A stretch of DNA of 64,000 bases from JALCOL01 sp022649665 (GTDB lineage Bacteria > Bacillota > Bacilli > Lactobacillales > Enterococcaceae): NCBI GenBank assembly GCA_030372335.1, contig JAUDCW010000005.1; one strand, 5' to 3'. The position numbers and the translations under genes are program-made. Below, piece by piece: positions 17,056 through 25,213 of the stretch (the stretch's first letter is position 1; each line of letters begins with the position of its first letter). The notes under the pieces were generated by a model. That model did no database searches and was not told the DNA's origin. It was given only the letters and a program-made list of their open reading frames with translations.

Positions 17056-17814
17056 TTAGTCCACCTGGCTTTCATGATAAGCGGCGATCCCGTCTAAAAC
17101 GATTTTCGCCAAGACTTCCTCTTCATGGATCCGCTCGCTTGGGGCAAGTTTTGTTTCTAAATTATTCGTGACCGTCGCAAGGGTCACTGAGCAGACTTTG
17201 ATGCCCATCAAATTGCCGAGCGTAAGGAGCGTTGCGGTCTCCATGTCCATTCCGCTGATATTGTATTTCACGAGTTCCTGCATTCGCTGGACAACATCGC
17301 CGCCGAGCTTTTTCGATAAACGTGATTCTTTCATTTCGGTATAGTAGCCGTCGGTCGAATAGACGATCCCGTTATCAGCGATGCGGCCGTTTTTCTGAAT
17401 ACTCTCGTTCATCAGCTGGACCAGCGTGAAGTCAGCGACGGCCGGATAGCCGAGCTCGACATAATTTTCACTGGTTTTTTCTTTTCGCACCGCCGCGCTC
17501 GGTACTAAAAATTTGCCGAGGTTGTCTTTCAAGCCCATCACCGTTCCCAAACGGACCGCGACTTTGATCCCGGTTTCAAAAAATTCTTCGAGTGCGATCG
17601 CAGCGGACGGTCCGCCGATCCCCGTCGAAGACACCGTGATCGGGACACCGTGATAGAGACCGGTATACGTATGGAATTCACGATTCACCGCGATTTTTTC
17701 ATAGGAGTCCAGTTGGGTGATGATTTTTTCGACTCGCCGCGGATCGCCTGAAAATATGACGTAAGGCGCGGTATTTTCATTCGTCAATTCTAGATAGAGT
17801 GTTTTTTCCGCCAT
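17056..17814 (-). CDS. Nucleoside phosphorylase (uridine phosphorylase-like)
   Basis: 252 residues of the PNP/UDP family, which splits nucleosides with phosphate into a base and (deoxy)ribose 1-phosphate. The N-terminal IFSGDPRRVEKI, the phosphate/ribose motif VSSTGIGGPSAAIALEE, the RLGTVMGL segment and the ribose-binding SGMDMETATLLTLG are visible. The ATG at 17814 has AAAGGAAA seven bases upstream and lies inside the last codons of the PfkB gene. Uridine-type and purine-type members are not separated confidently here. It links the nucleoside importer to the downstream sugar-phosphate enzymes. Confidence 0.9.
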   Translation of the reverse strand: MAEKTLYLELTNENTAPYVIFSGDPRRVEKIITQLDSYEKIAVNREFHTYTGLYHGVPITVSSTGIGGPSAAIALEEFFETGIKVAVRLGTVMGLKDNLGKFLVPSAAVRKEKTSENYVELGYPAVADFTLVQLMNESIQKNGRIADNGIVYSTDGYYTEMKESRLSKKLGGDVVQRMQELVKYNISGMDMETATLLTLGNLMGIKVCSVTLATVTNNLETKLAPSERIHEEEVLAKIVLDGIAAYHESQVD

Positions 17815-18740
17815 GATAGTTTCCTTTCCGCTAAACGGTGCTTGAATGCTTCGATCGTTGGGATATTCGTCAAGCAGCCGAATTCTTCAATAATGAACGA
17901 TGCCAGAACTGCACCGGCCATTCCGCACTCTTGCCAATCTTTTCCGCCTAGATACATTGCTAAAAAACCGGCGACATAAGCGTCGCCGCCGCCCGCTGGA
18001 TCTTTGACGATCGTTTGAGCAGCCGGGATCAAATAGTTTTTCTCCGCAGTATAGATCGTACTGCCGCATTTGCCATTGGTAACGATCACGGCTTTTGTGA
18101 CACCGTTCTTTAGCGAAGCGAGCACCTTATTTGGCAGATATTCATCAAGCTGGCGGTACTCCGCTTGATTCATGAACAAAAGCTCGGCCGTCTCAAAGAC
18201 TTTTTTCAAATAATCAAAACCGAGCGAGTGGTAGTCGCCTTTCATGCTGAAGATCAGCGGGATCTTTTTAGCAAGACACTCGTCTAAAAACTGCGTATTG
18301 CCGTTCAGCTCGCCGATCGTCAAAAGACCGTATTTTGGATTCAAAAGCGTAAAGTCATACGGTTCCCAATATTTCTGACTCATCGGACCCGGATAAAATA
18401 ATGTGATATGCTCGCCTTCCGGACTCATGATGAGTTCCGTGAAGGAAGTTTTCAGCGCGGGATTTTCTTTCGTGAACTGGAGCGCGATCCCGTTTTGCTG
18501 CAAGAAGGATTTGAACCCGCTCGCTTCAAAATCATTGCCGACGGTCATCGCCAAGCCGCATTCATATCCGAAAGAACTCATCAGACACGTGATATTGACG
18601 GCACAGCCGCCGAAATACGTATTTTCGCTGTTATCGTTTATGATCGTCGACGTTTTGCCGATTTCAGGGCGCGGTGCGACTTCGATGATGTGATCGATAC
18701 TCGGAAAGCCGATCCCGATAAGATCATATGCTTTTTTCAA
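17790..18740 (-). CDS. PfkB-family sugar or nucleoside kinase
   Basis: About 316 residues of the ribokinase/adenosine kinase family. YFGGCAVNITCLMSSFGYE is the substrate-side GG-A-N motif, and DPAGGGDAYVAGFLAMYL is the ATP-site motif with the catalytic Asp. The start is a TTG at 18740 inside the last codons of the hydrolase gene; an upstream in-frame extension overlaps that gene completely and is not used. Substrate could be a nucleoside, ribose or a deoxysugar. With a phosphorylase next to it, it may act on a sugar or on a nucleoside that the phosphorylase does not take. Confidence 0.88.
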   Translation of the reverse strand: MKKAYDLIGIGFPSIDHIIEVAPRPEIGKTSTIINDNSENTYFGGCAVNITCLMSSFGYECGLAMTVGNDFEASGFKSFLQQNGIALQFTKENPALKTSFTELIMSPEGEHITLFYPGPMSQKYWEPYDFTLLNPKYGLLTIGELNGNTQFLDECLAKKIPLIFSMKGDYHSLGFDYLKKVFETAELLFMNQAEYRQLDEYLPNKVLASLKNGVTKAVIVTNGKCGSTIYTAEKNYLIPAAQTIVKDPAGGGDAYVAGFLAMYLGGKDWQECGMAGAVLASFIIEEFGCLTNIPTIEAFKHRLAERKLSWRKKHSI

Positions 18741-19320
18741 TCGCCTCGACCCCCATTTTTTCAAATAATTCGCGGCTGTCGACAACACTGCCGTAGTAGC
18801 GGTCGATGTCGTGCAGGTAGATCTCGTTGACTTGCGGATCATCTGTGCCGACACAGTCGCGGACGACGTACGTTTCATAATCCAAGTGATAAGCATCTTC
18901 GACCGTTGAGCGGACACAGTTGTTCGTCTTCGTGCCGCAGATCGCGATTTTTTTGATATCAAGTTCGCGCAGGATCAAGTCGAGATCAGTATAAGCAAAA
19001 GCGCTGTAACGTCTTTTTTTGATCACATAATCCATTTCATCATCGATTTCAAGCGTCGGGTCCAGCTGATCGCCGCCAGTCCCTTCGAGGCAGTTCTTGC
19101 GGCCAGACAGCGTTTTTTTGTCATATTTGTTTTTGCGGTGCGAATGCTGCATGTAAATGATCAAAAATTGATTTTTGCGAGCTTCCGGCACCAGCTTTTT
19201 GACATTTTCCAAGACTTGCTGATTGATCGGATAAAAAACTGCTCCGGCTGGATTGACAAAGTCGTAGACCATATCGATCACGATCAGTGCCCCTTTATAT
19301 ACCGGCTTACGATTCATCAT
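18724..19320 (-). CDS. Isochorismatase/nicotinamidase-type hydrolase
   Basis: About 198 residues of the cysteine hydrolase fold. The catalytic triad is visible: Asp in ALIVIDMVYDF, Lys in DYVIKKRRYSAF and Cys in CGTKTNNCVRSTVEDA. Family members hydrolyse amides such as nicotinamide, ureidoacrylate or N-carbamoyl groups. An in-frame GTG lies two codons upstream (19326), so the exact start is uncertain. The gene overlaps the permease before it and the kinase after it. In a nucleoside operon, deamidation or decarbamoylation of the released base is plausible (inference). Confidence 0.88.
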   Translation of the reverse strand: MMNRKPVYKGALIVIDMVYDFVNPAGAVFYPINQQVLENVKKLVPEARKNQFLIIYMQHSHRKNKYDKKTLSGRKNCLEGTGGDQLDPTLEIDDEMDYVIKKRRYSAFAYTDLDLILRELDIKKIAICGTKTNNCVRSTVEDAYHLDYETYVVRDCVGTDDPQVNEIYLHDIDRYYGSVVDSRELFEKMGVEAIEKSI

Positions 19321-20218
19321 GGACACGCTTCTTTCTCTTTTTGGATAAACCGATCAGCGTCAAAACGATGATGATCGAAAGATACGGGATCATTTGGACA
19401 AAAGCGCCAGGGATGTGGATATTCTGCAAGCGGATCTGCGCCGCATCGGCGAGCCCAAAGAGCAGACTGAACAAATAGGTCCCGATCGCGGTCCCGCGCC
19501 CGGAGTAGATCGCGGCCAACGCGATGAACCCGCGCCCGCCGGTCATTTCTTCAACGAACATCGTGACGTTTTCCAAGGCGATATTGACACCGGCAAAGCC
19601 GCACAGCACCGAACCGATCAGAATCGCGGTATATTTGATCCGGTCGACCGGCAAGCCGACGGAATATGCAGCGTCTTCTTTTTCACCGACCGTTCGAATA
19701 TAGACCCCAAGCTTCGAGTGATAGAGCACCATGTGGATCACGACGAGCGCCAGCAGACTGACATAGACCATCGGCGTTTGATGATTGAAGATATCGCCCA
19801 AGATCGGGATATCTTTTAAGACGGGGATATTCAGTTCTTTCATCCCGACGATCCGGGCATTCGAGAATGTGCCGCGCTGGCCGAATACCGTCTGGAGAAT
19901 AAAGGCACTGAAGCCGCCCACCAGGGTATTGATCGCTAACCCGACGATCGTCAAGTTTCCTTTCATGGTGATCCCAAAAAAGGAGAAGACCAGCCCAAGC
20001 ACGAACGAACTGAAGACCCCGGCGAAGATCGCCAGAAAAATATTGCCGAATGCATAGCTCGTAATGACGGAGACGAATGCACTGGCGAGCATCATTCCTT
20101 CAAGCGCCACGTTCAGCACTCCCGCGCGGTGGGCATATAAGCCGCCGAGCGCGGCCAGTGCGATCGGTGTCGTCATTCGCAAAGTAGTGTGCAAAATGTT
20201 CAAGAGATTATCCATCAT
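19307..20218 (-). CDS. BMP-type nucleoside ABC transporter permease (second)
   Basis: 303 residues with about 8-9 membrane segments, of the branched-chain/ribose permease superfamily. RAGVLNVALEGMMLASAFVSV and the GGRGFIALAAIYSGRG cytoplasmic loop that docks on the ATPase are the hallmarks. It resembles the NupQ/NupC-type subunit of guanosine and nucleoside importers. It follows the first permease with an 11-base overlap and an AAAGGAG ribosome binding site. Confidence 0.92.
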   Translation of the reverse strand: MMDNLLNILHTTLRMTTPIALAALGGLYAHRAGVLNVALEGMMLASAFVSVITSYAFGNIFLAIFAGVFSSFVLGLVFSFFGITMKGNLTIVGLAINTLVGGFSAFILQTVFGQRGTFSNARIVGMKELNIPVLKDIPILGDIFNHQTPMVYVSLLALVVIHMVLYHSKLGVYIRTVGEKEDAAYSVGLPVDRIKYTAILIGSVLCGFAGVNIALENVTMFVEEMTGGRGFIALAAIYSGRGTAIGTYLFSLLFGLADAAQIRLQNIHIPGAFVQMIPYLSIIIVLTLIGLSKKRKKRVHDES

Positions 20219-21305
20219 TATGCACTCCTTTCACCTTTGCCTTTTTCTTCTGATGTATATCGATCTTTTGCCGAATGATCTTGCGAAATGCGAATTTGCG
20301 GCTGAACATATCGATCGTGAAGAAAATAACGATCAACCCTTCAATGATCTCGATCAAGGAGCGCGGGACACCGGTCATGATCTCCATCGTGCTCCCGCCG
20401 TTTTTCAAGATCCCGAACAAAAGCGAAGCAGCCAATACGCCGATCGGATTAAACCGGCCGATCAACGCGATCGTCAAACCCGTCCAGCCGTAATCTGCGG
20501 AGAAGCCGCTGACGAATTTTCCGTGAGTTCCCAGCACTTCGACAGCGCCGCCCAACCCCGAAATGATCCCCGAGATCGCCATGATCAAGACGATTTTCTT
20601 CGCGACATTCATCCCCACAAATTGGGAGAAATCTTTATTTTTGCCGATCGAAGTGATCTGGTAGCCGAGGACCGTCTTATTCATCATGATGTAGACGAGA
20701 ATAAAGACAAAGATCGCGATCAAAAAGCCGACATGCAGCTGCGAATTGCTGAAAAGCCGCGGCAAGACGGCTGAACTTTCGATCTTATACGTTTCCGGAT
20801 TGGAAGAACCCGGGGCACGGAACGGATAGCCGGCTAGCCACGTCGTGAACAAAATCGCGACATAGTTCAGCATCAACGTCGAAACCATTTCATCCACATC
20901 GCAGTAAGCGCGGATGATCGCCGGAATCAAAGCAAAGAACATCCCGGCAACAGCACCGCCCAACAAACAAATCAAAATATGAACGATCGAAGGCAGCCCC
21001 TTCAAAGTGAAACCTAAGTAAGCCGCGAAAAAAGCGCCCAAGTACAGCTGGCCTTCTGAGCCCATGTTGTAGAGCTCGGCTTTAAAGGAGATCGCCGTAG
21101 CAAGCCCGGTGAAAATCAAAGGCGTCGCGGCAAACAAAGTATTCATGATCTGGGTCGGCGATTCGACCGACCCTTTGAGCAGATACATAAACGCTTGATT
21201 CGCGTCATAACCAGAAAACATAATGAGGAAGTAACCGATCAAAAGCGCTAAAGCGATCGGGATGATCGAACCGGCTACTTGGGCGATTCTTTTATGATTA
21301 GCCAC
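20208..21305 (-). CDS. BMP-type nucleoside ABC transporter permease (first)
   Basis: 365 residues with about 9-10 membrane segments, NupP/NupB-like. SFKAELYNMGSEGQLYLGAFFAAYLGF and DYGWTGLTIALIGRFNPIGVLAASLLFG match the conserved parts of this permease family. It forms a heterodimeric membrane channel with the gene that follows. The start overlaps the ATPase stop by 8 bases. Confidence 0.92.
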   Translation of the reverse strand: MANHKRIAQVAGSIIPIALALLIGYFLIMFSGYDANQAFMYLLKGSVESPTQIMNTLFAATPLIFTGLATAISFKAELYNMGSEGQLYLGAFFAAYLGFTLKGLPSIVHILICLLGGAVAGMFFALIPAIIRAYCDVDEMVSTLMLNYVAILFTTWLAGYPFRAPGSSNPETYKIESSAVLPRLFSNSQLHVGFLIAIFVFILVYIMMNKTVLGYQITSIGKNKDFSQFVGMNVAKKIVLIMAISGIISGLGGAVEVLGTHGKFVSGFSADYGWTGLTIALIGRFNPIGVLAASLLFGILKNGGSTMEIMTGVPRSLIEIIEGLIVIFFTIDMFSRKFAFRKIIRQKIDIHQKKKAKVKGVHNDG

Positions 21306-22836
21306 TGGTGACCCTTCCCTTCTCTTCTTGATCGATCCCCACCATCAGCATCCCTAAATCTTCTTTGTTCGTATTGCATTTTTGCCGTTCCCCGGAGATC
21401 TTCCCTTTGTACATGACATAGATCCGGTCGCTCAGATTCATGATCTCGGACAATTCAGAGGAAATGATCAAGACTGCTTTGCCTTCATTGCGCAGATCAA
21501 GGATCTTGGAATGAATGAATTCGATCGAACCGATATCGACGCCGCGCGTCGGCTGGCTCATCACGATCACTTCCGGATCGACCGAGATCTCGCGCGCCAT
21601 AATGATCTTCTGGGCATTCCCGCCGGACAAGCTGCTGACTTTCGCATTGACATCCGAACAATTGCGGATATCGTAATCTTCTACGAGCTTTTTCGTCTTC
21701 GCATCGATTTTGCGGCGGTTCAAAAATCCGCCGCGGCTGATATTTTCGTCATTGTAATGCCCGGCGATCACGTTTTCCCAAATCGACATCTCGGCATTCA
21801 GCCCATCTTTATAGCGATCTTCCGGGACCAGTCCGAAGCCTAATTCACGCAGTTTCAGCGGAGAGGAGTGCTTGACGACCTCCCCTTTGAATACGAACTC
21901 GCCTGAACTTTGGCGCATCACGCCTGTCAAAATATTGACGAGCTCGCTCTGTCCATTTCCTTCGATCCCAGCGATCCCGACGACTTCGCCGAAATTGACG
22001 TGCAGATCGATATCATCGAGTACTTTTTTGCCGTTTTGCGTATAAAAGCTGATCTTCCGCAATTCGAGCGCCTTATTGCCGCTGTCGCTCGTTTCGCCGG
22101 CGGTTTTGATCGTCTGGACATCGCGGCCGACCATATAGCGCGAAATCTGTTTTTGCGTGACATCTTTCGTATCGACGGTGATGATAAATTTGCCCTTTTG
22201 GATCACGGTCACCCGATCAGAACATTTTTTGACTTCGTCGAGCTTGTGAGTAATCAAAATGATCGTCTTGCCTTGATTTTTTAAATCAACGAGTTTTTCA
22301 AGCAGTTCATCCGTCTCTTTCGGCGTCAAAACCGCCGTTGGTTCATCCAGGATCAAAATATTGACATTGCGGTGGAGCATCTTGATGATCTCGACACGCT
22401 GCTGCGCACCGACAGACAAACTCGCCACGACATCATTGGCATTCAAATCAAAACCAAATTTGTCGATCGTCTCCTGAACTTGTTTTCTTTCTAATTTGGT
22501 ATTGATATAGCCGTGTCTGCTGAGCTCTTCGCCCAGCAGCACGTTCTCATACACTTTCAAGCTCGGGACCAGTTTGAAGTGCTGATGCACCATCCCGATC
22601 CCGTATTTGATCGCCGCTTTCGGCGAGTTGAACTGCACCAGCTCGTCGTCGATATAAATCTCCCCGCTGGTCGGCGCGATCAAACCAAACAACATATTCA
22701 TCAATGTCGATTTCCCGGCACCGTTTTCTCCGCAGATCGCATGGATCTCGCCTTTTTTGACGCTCATGCTGATGTCATCGATCGCGGTAAAATTTCCGAA
22801 CTTTTTGGTCAAATGCTTGATTTCAATCGCATTCAT
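21298..22836 (-). CDS. Nucleoside ABC transporter ATP-binding protein (duplicated)
   Basis: 512 residues holding two ABC domains. The first has a canonical Walker A (GENGAGKSTL), a signature VSLSVGAQQRVEI and Walker B LILDEPT. The second has a modified Walker A (GIEGNGQSEL), the signature LSGGNAQKIIMAREI and a Walker B-like segment VIVMSQPTRGVDIG. The degenerate second P-loop is normal for RbsA/NupO-type proteins. It powers the two adjacent permeases and follows the lipoprotein gene by 14 bases. Confidence 0.94.
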   Translation of the reverse strand: MNAIEIKHLTKKFGNFTAIDDISMSVKKGEIHAICGENGAGKSTLMNMLFGLIAPTSGEIYIDDELVQFNSPKAAIKYGIGMVHQHFKLVPSLKVYENVLLGEELSRHGYINTKLERKQVQETIDKFGFDLNANDVVASLSVGAQQRVEIIKMLHRNVNILILDEPTAVLTPKETDELLEKLVDLKNQGKTIILITHKLDEVKKCSDRVTVIQKGKFIITVDTKDVTQKQISRYMVGRDVQTIKTAGETSDSGNKALELRKISFYTQNGKKVLDDIDLHVNFGEVVGIAGIEGNGQSELVNILTGVMRQSSGEFVFKGEVVKHSSPLKLRELGFGLVPEDRYKDGLNAEMSIWENVIAGHYNDENISRGGFLNRRKIDAKTKKLVEDYDIRNCSDVNAKVSSLSGGNAQKIIMAREISVDPEVIVMSQPTRGVDIGSIEFIHSKILDLRNEGKAVLIISSELSEIMNLSDRIYVMYKGKISGERQKCNTNKEDLGMLMVGIDQEEKGRVTSG

Positions 22837-22850
22837 AGGTCAACCCTCAT

Positions 22851-23891
22851 TTATTTTCGTGTATCCGGAACGACGATCTCGCCTTTGATGATCTGTTGAC
22901 GCAGTTGATCGACTTTATCCAGATAGGCTTTCGGGATCATGTCTTTCGTATATTTCATTGGTGAAAGTTCGACCCCTTTTTCTTTCAAACCAAGATCAAG
23001 CTCTTTGTCGTATTTTCCTTTGATCCCTTCTTGGATCAATTTGTAGACGGCATTGTCGCTGCGTTTCATGACACTTGTCAAAACGTTTCCTTTCGCGATC
23101 CCGTCTTGATCGGAATCGACCCCGATCGCGAAGACATTTTTCTCTTTAGCGGCTTGGATGATCCCGTCTCCTGTTCCCCCGGCTGCTTGGAAAACAACAT
23201 CGGAGCCTTGATTGATCTGCGAGAGGGCAACTTCTTTCCCTTTTGCCGGATCCCCGAAGGAGTTGGAATATCCGCTCAAAACTTGGATATTTTTATCGAT
23301 CGCTTCAGCACCGGCTTTATATCCGGTGTAAAAAATGTTGATCCCCGGGGAGTCGATCCCGCCGATGAAGCTGATCACTTTTTGATCATTGACTTGTTTC
23401 AAACTGGTATCGCTCGTCACTTGGGCAGCCAAAGCCCCTGCTAAATATGAAGCTTCTTGTTCTTTGAACATCACGGAAGAAATATTTTTCCCGGAAGCGA
23501 CCGTATTGAAGATCGCAAAGTGGGTATTCGGATACTTTTTAGCCACTTTTTCGATCGCATCTTTATGCCCCAAGTCAAGCGTGATGATCAAGTTCATCCC
23601 TGATTCTGCCAACTGTGTCAAATACGTTTCGCCTTCGGAAACATCGCTTGGCTCGACTACTTTGGTCGTCACACCCAGATCTTTTTTCGCTTTCTTTAAG
23701 CCGGAGTTCCCGGAATCATTGAAAGACTGATCGCCTAACCCGCCTTCGCTGGTGATCATCGCCACTTTAAAATCACTAGCTGCTTTTTTCCCGCTGCTGC
23801 TTGATGCAGACTTGTTCCCGCCGCAACCCGCCAACGACAAACCGAGCAATACTCCCAACGATGCTAATAGAACTTTTTTGAATCGCTTCAT
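22851..23891 (-). CDS. BMP-family nucleoside-binding lipoprotein
   Basis: 346 residues with a lipoprotein signal peptide ending in the lipobox LAGCGG (Cys about residue 23), so the protein is anchored outside the membrane. The mature part is of the BMP/PnrA family: MITSEGGLGDQSFNDSGNSGLKKA at the start, FIGGIDSPGINIFYTGYKAGAEA and VFQAAGGTGDGIIQAAKEKN are family motifs. PnrA and BmpA proteins bind purine or other nucleosides. It is the promoter-proximal gene of the operon, with palindromic TTGTAC sites upstream and a GAGGAGGAT ribosome binding site. Confidence 0.94.
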   Translation of the reverse strand: MKRFKKVLLASLGVLLGLSLAGCGGNKSASSSSGKKAASDFKVAMITSEGGLGDQSFNDSGNSGLKKAKKDLGVTTKVVEPSDVSEGETYLTQLAESGMNLIITLDLGHKDAIEKVAKKYPNTHFAIFNTVASGKNISSVMFKEQEASYLAGALAAQVTSDTSLKQVNDQKVISFIGGIDSPGINIFYTGYKAGAEAIDKNIQVLSGYSNSFGDPAKGKEVALSQINQGSDVVFQAAGGTGDGIIQAAKEKNVFAIGVDSDQDGIAKGNVLTSVMKRSDNAVYKLIQEGIKGKYDKELDLGLKEKGVELSPMKYTKDMIPKAYLDKVDQLRQQIIKGEIVVPDTRK

Positions 23892-23914
23892 GATGATCCT
23901 CCTCTTTTTATGCT

Positions 23915-24075
23915 TGTCATGACATCCCTACAAGTACATTGTTAGCGGTTCCCCTATACTTGACTAGTATCTAAATTAAAGTACAAGATAACTTTCGTTA
24001 TGTCTATGATGCCTGAAAAATCAGCATTTATAATTTAATTTTCTTAATATTTTCTTAATAAATATCTTGTACAAG
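23915..24075. promoter_or_regulatory. Control region of the nucleoside operon with repeated palindromes
   Basis: Three TTGTAC-type elements occur: CTTGTACAAG (24066-24075, perfect palindrome), AGTACAAG (23980-23987) and ACAAGTACATTGT (23930-23942). A separate perfect palindrome TGTCATGACA lies at 23915-23924 near the ribosome binding site. HutC-type GntR proteins use such short palindromes, so these are candidate operators for the regulator at 13587. No convincing sigma-A promoter was found between them. Confidence 0.5.
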
Positions 24076-24079
24076 CATG

Positions 24080-24124
24080 CAAAAAAAGCCGCCGTTGATG
24101 AGCTGGCAGCTTAACTGGCTTTTA
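24080..24124 (-). terminator. Terminator of the LysR gene
   Basis: On the minus strand AAAAGCC pairs with GGCTTTT, followed by a T run, starting 8 bases beyond the LysR stop codon. The loop is long, so efficiency is uncertain. Confidence 0.5.
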
Positions 24125-24131
24125 TTTGATT

Positions 24132-25070
24132 TTACTTGTCCAGCTTTTCCGTCAAAATCGGAAAGCCGTATCCGCGAATATGTTCTTTCAGCATCGTCAG
24201 ATAAGCGCGCGCGATCGCACTCAACTCGAGATGCTGATGTTTTAAGTAGCCAATCGTGATCGGATCATCCACGGCGAGCGGGATCGCGACGATCTTGTCA
24301 TCGTTCAGCGTACTGCTGATGATCCCGGACGAGATCGTATAGCCGTTCAGACCGACCATCAGGTTAAAAATCGTCGCACGGTCGCTGACTTTGATCTCCA
24401 TTTTGCGCTCAAGGGTACTTAAGATCTCTTCGGAAAAGTAAAAAGAATTGCGTTCCCCCTGCTCATACGAAAGATACGGATAAGGCTCTAGATCTTCCAG
24501 CGCGATCATCTCCCGCTTCGCCAGCGGATTGTCGCGGCTGACGAATACATGAGGCGTTGCAGTGAAAAGCGGAACGAACTGCAGCTGGCGCTCTTTGAAC
24601 ATTTTCCGCATTACTTTTTCATTGAAAGAGTTCAAGTACAAGATCCCGAGCTCGCTTTTGAACTCCGTCAAATCTTCCAAAATATTTTCTGTTTCCGTTT
24701 CACGCAGCGTGAATTGATATTCATCAGCGTTGACCGATTTGATCAATTCAACAAACGCGTGGACTACAAAGGCGTAATGCTGGGCAGAAACGGAGAAGGC
24801 CTGTTTGCGCGGCGCATTCTCCTGATACTTTTCTTTCATTAAATGTACTTGATCCAAAATCTGGCGCGCGTAGATCATAAATTCGCGCCCTTCCGGTGTC
24901 AGGGAAACGCCGTGCGACGAGCGCAGGAGGATCTGGATCCCCATCTCTTCTTCCAGATCTTTTACCGCACTTGAAAGGCTCGGCTGCGTCAAGAAAAGCG
25001 CTTTAGCCGCCTCATTGATCGAACCGTAAGCAACGATCTTCTCTAAATATTCCAACTGCTGGATCCGCAT
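24132..25070 (-). CDS. LysR-family regulator, likely of methionine/cysteine genes
   Basis: 312 residues: an N-terminal LysR helix-turn-helix (MRIQQLEYLEKIVAYGSINEAAKALFLTQPSLSSAVKDLEEEMGIQILLRSSHGVSLT) and the two-lobed effector domain. The start at 25070 has AAGGAGGG 6 bases upstream. It diverges from metF, and a MET-box-like palindrome lies between them. That pattern suggests a CmbR/MtaR-type activator of methionine or cysteine genes. The family is certain; the regulon is inferred. Confidence 0.88.
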   Translation of the reverse strand: MRIQQLEYLEKIVAYGSINEAAKALFLTQPSLSSAVKDLEEEMGIQILLRSSHGVSLTPEGREFMIYARQILDQVHLMKEKYQENAPRKQAFSVSAQHYAFVVHAFVELIKSVNADEYQFTLRETETENILEDLTEFKSELGILYLNSFNEKVMRKMFKERQLQFVPLFTATPHVFVSRDNPLAKREMIALEDLEPYPYLSYEQGERNSFYFSEEILSTLERKMEIKVSDRATIFNLMVGLNGYTISSGIISSTLNDDKIVAIPLAVDDPITIGYLKHQHLELSAIARAYLTMLKEHIRGYGFPILTEKLDK

Positions 25071-25100
25071 TTGATCCCTCCTTATACTGTTCAGCCACAT

Positions 25101-25117
25101 TATAGTTTTTATCTATA
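25101..25117. promoter_or_regulatory. MET-box-like palindrome between lysR and metF
   Basis: TATAGTTTTTATCTATA has perfect 5-base arms (TATAG/CTATA) and the 17-base length of the MET-box described for MtaR/CmbR-type regulators in streptococci (TATAGTTT-N-AAACTATA). It lies in the divergent promoter region of lysR and metF. Confidence 0.55.
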
Positions 25118-25213
25118 TCAAATGCAAATTTTTATCAGTTATCCAAGAACCAGCGGTCATGGTAAGATACCTTCAATAGCTTTAGACCCTGGAACCGGAA
25201 AGGAGTTTTATTT

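Noticed and set aside
17790..18962. Longer PfkB reading starting at 18962
   Set aside because: The extra 74 codons lie wholly inside the hydrolase gene and give a low-complexity basic sequence; the TTG at 18740 fits the family start.
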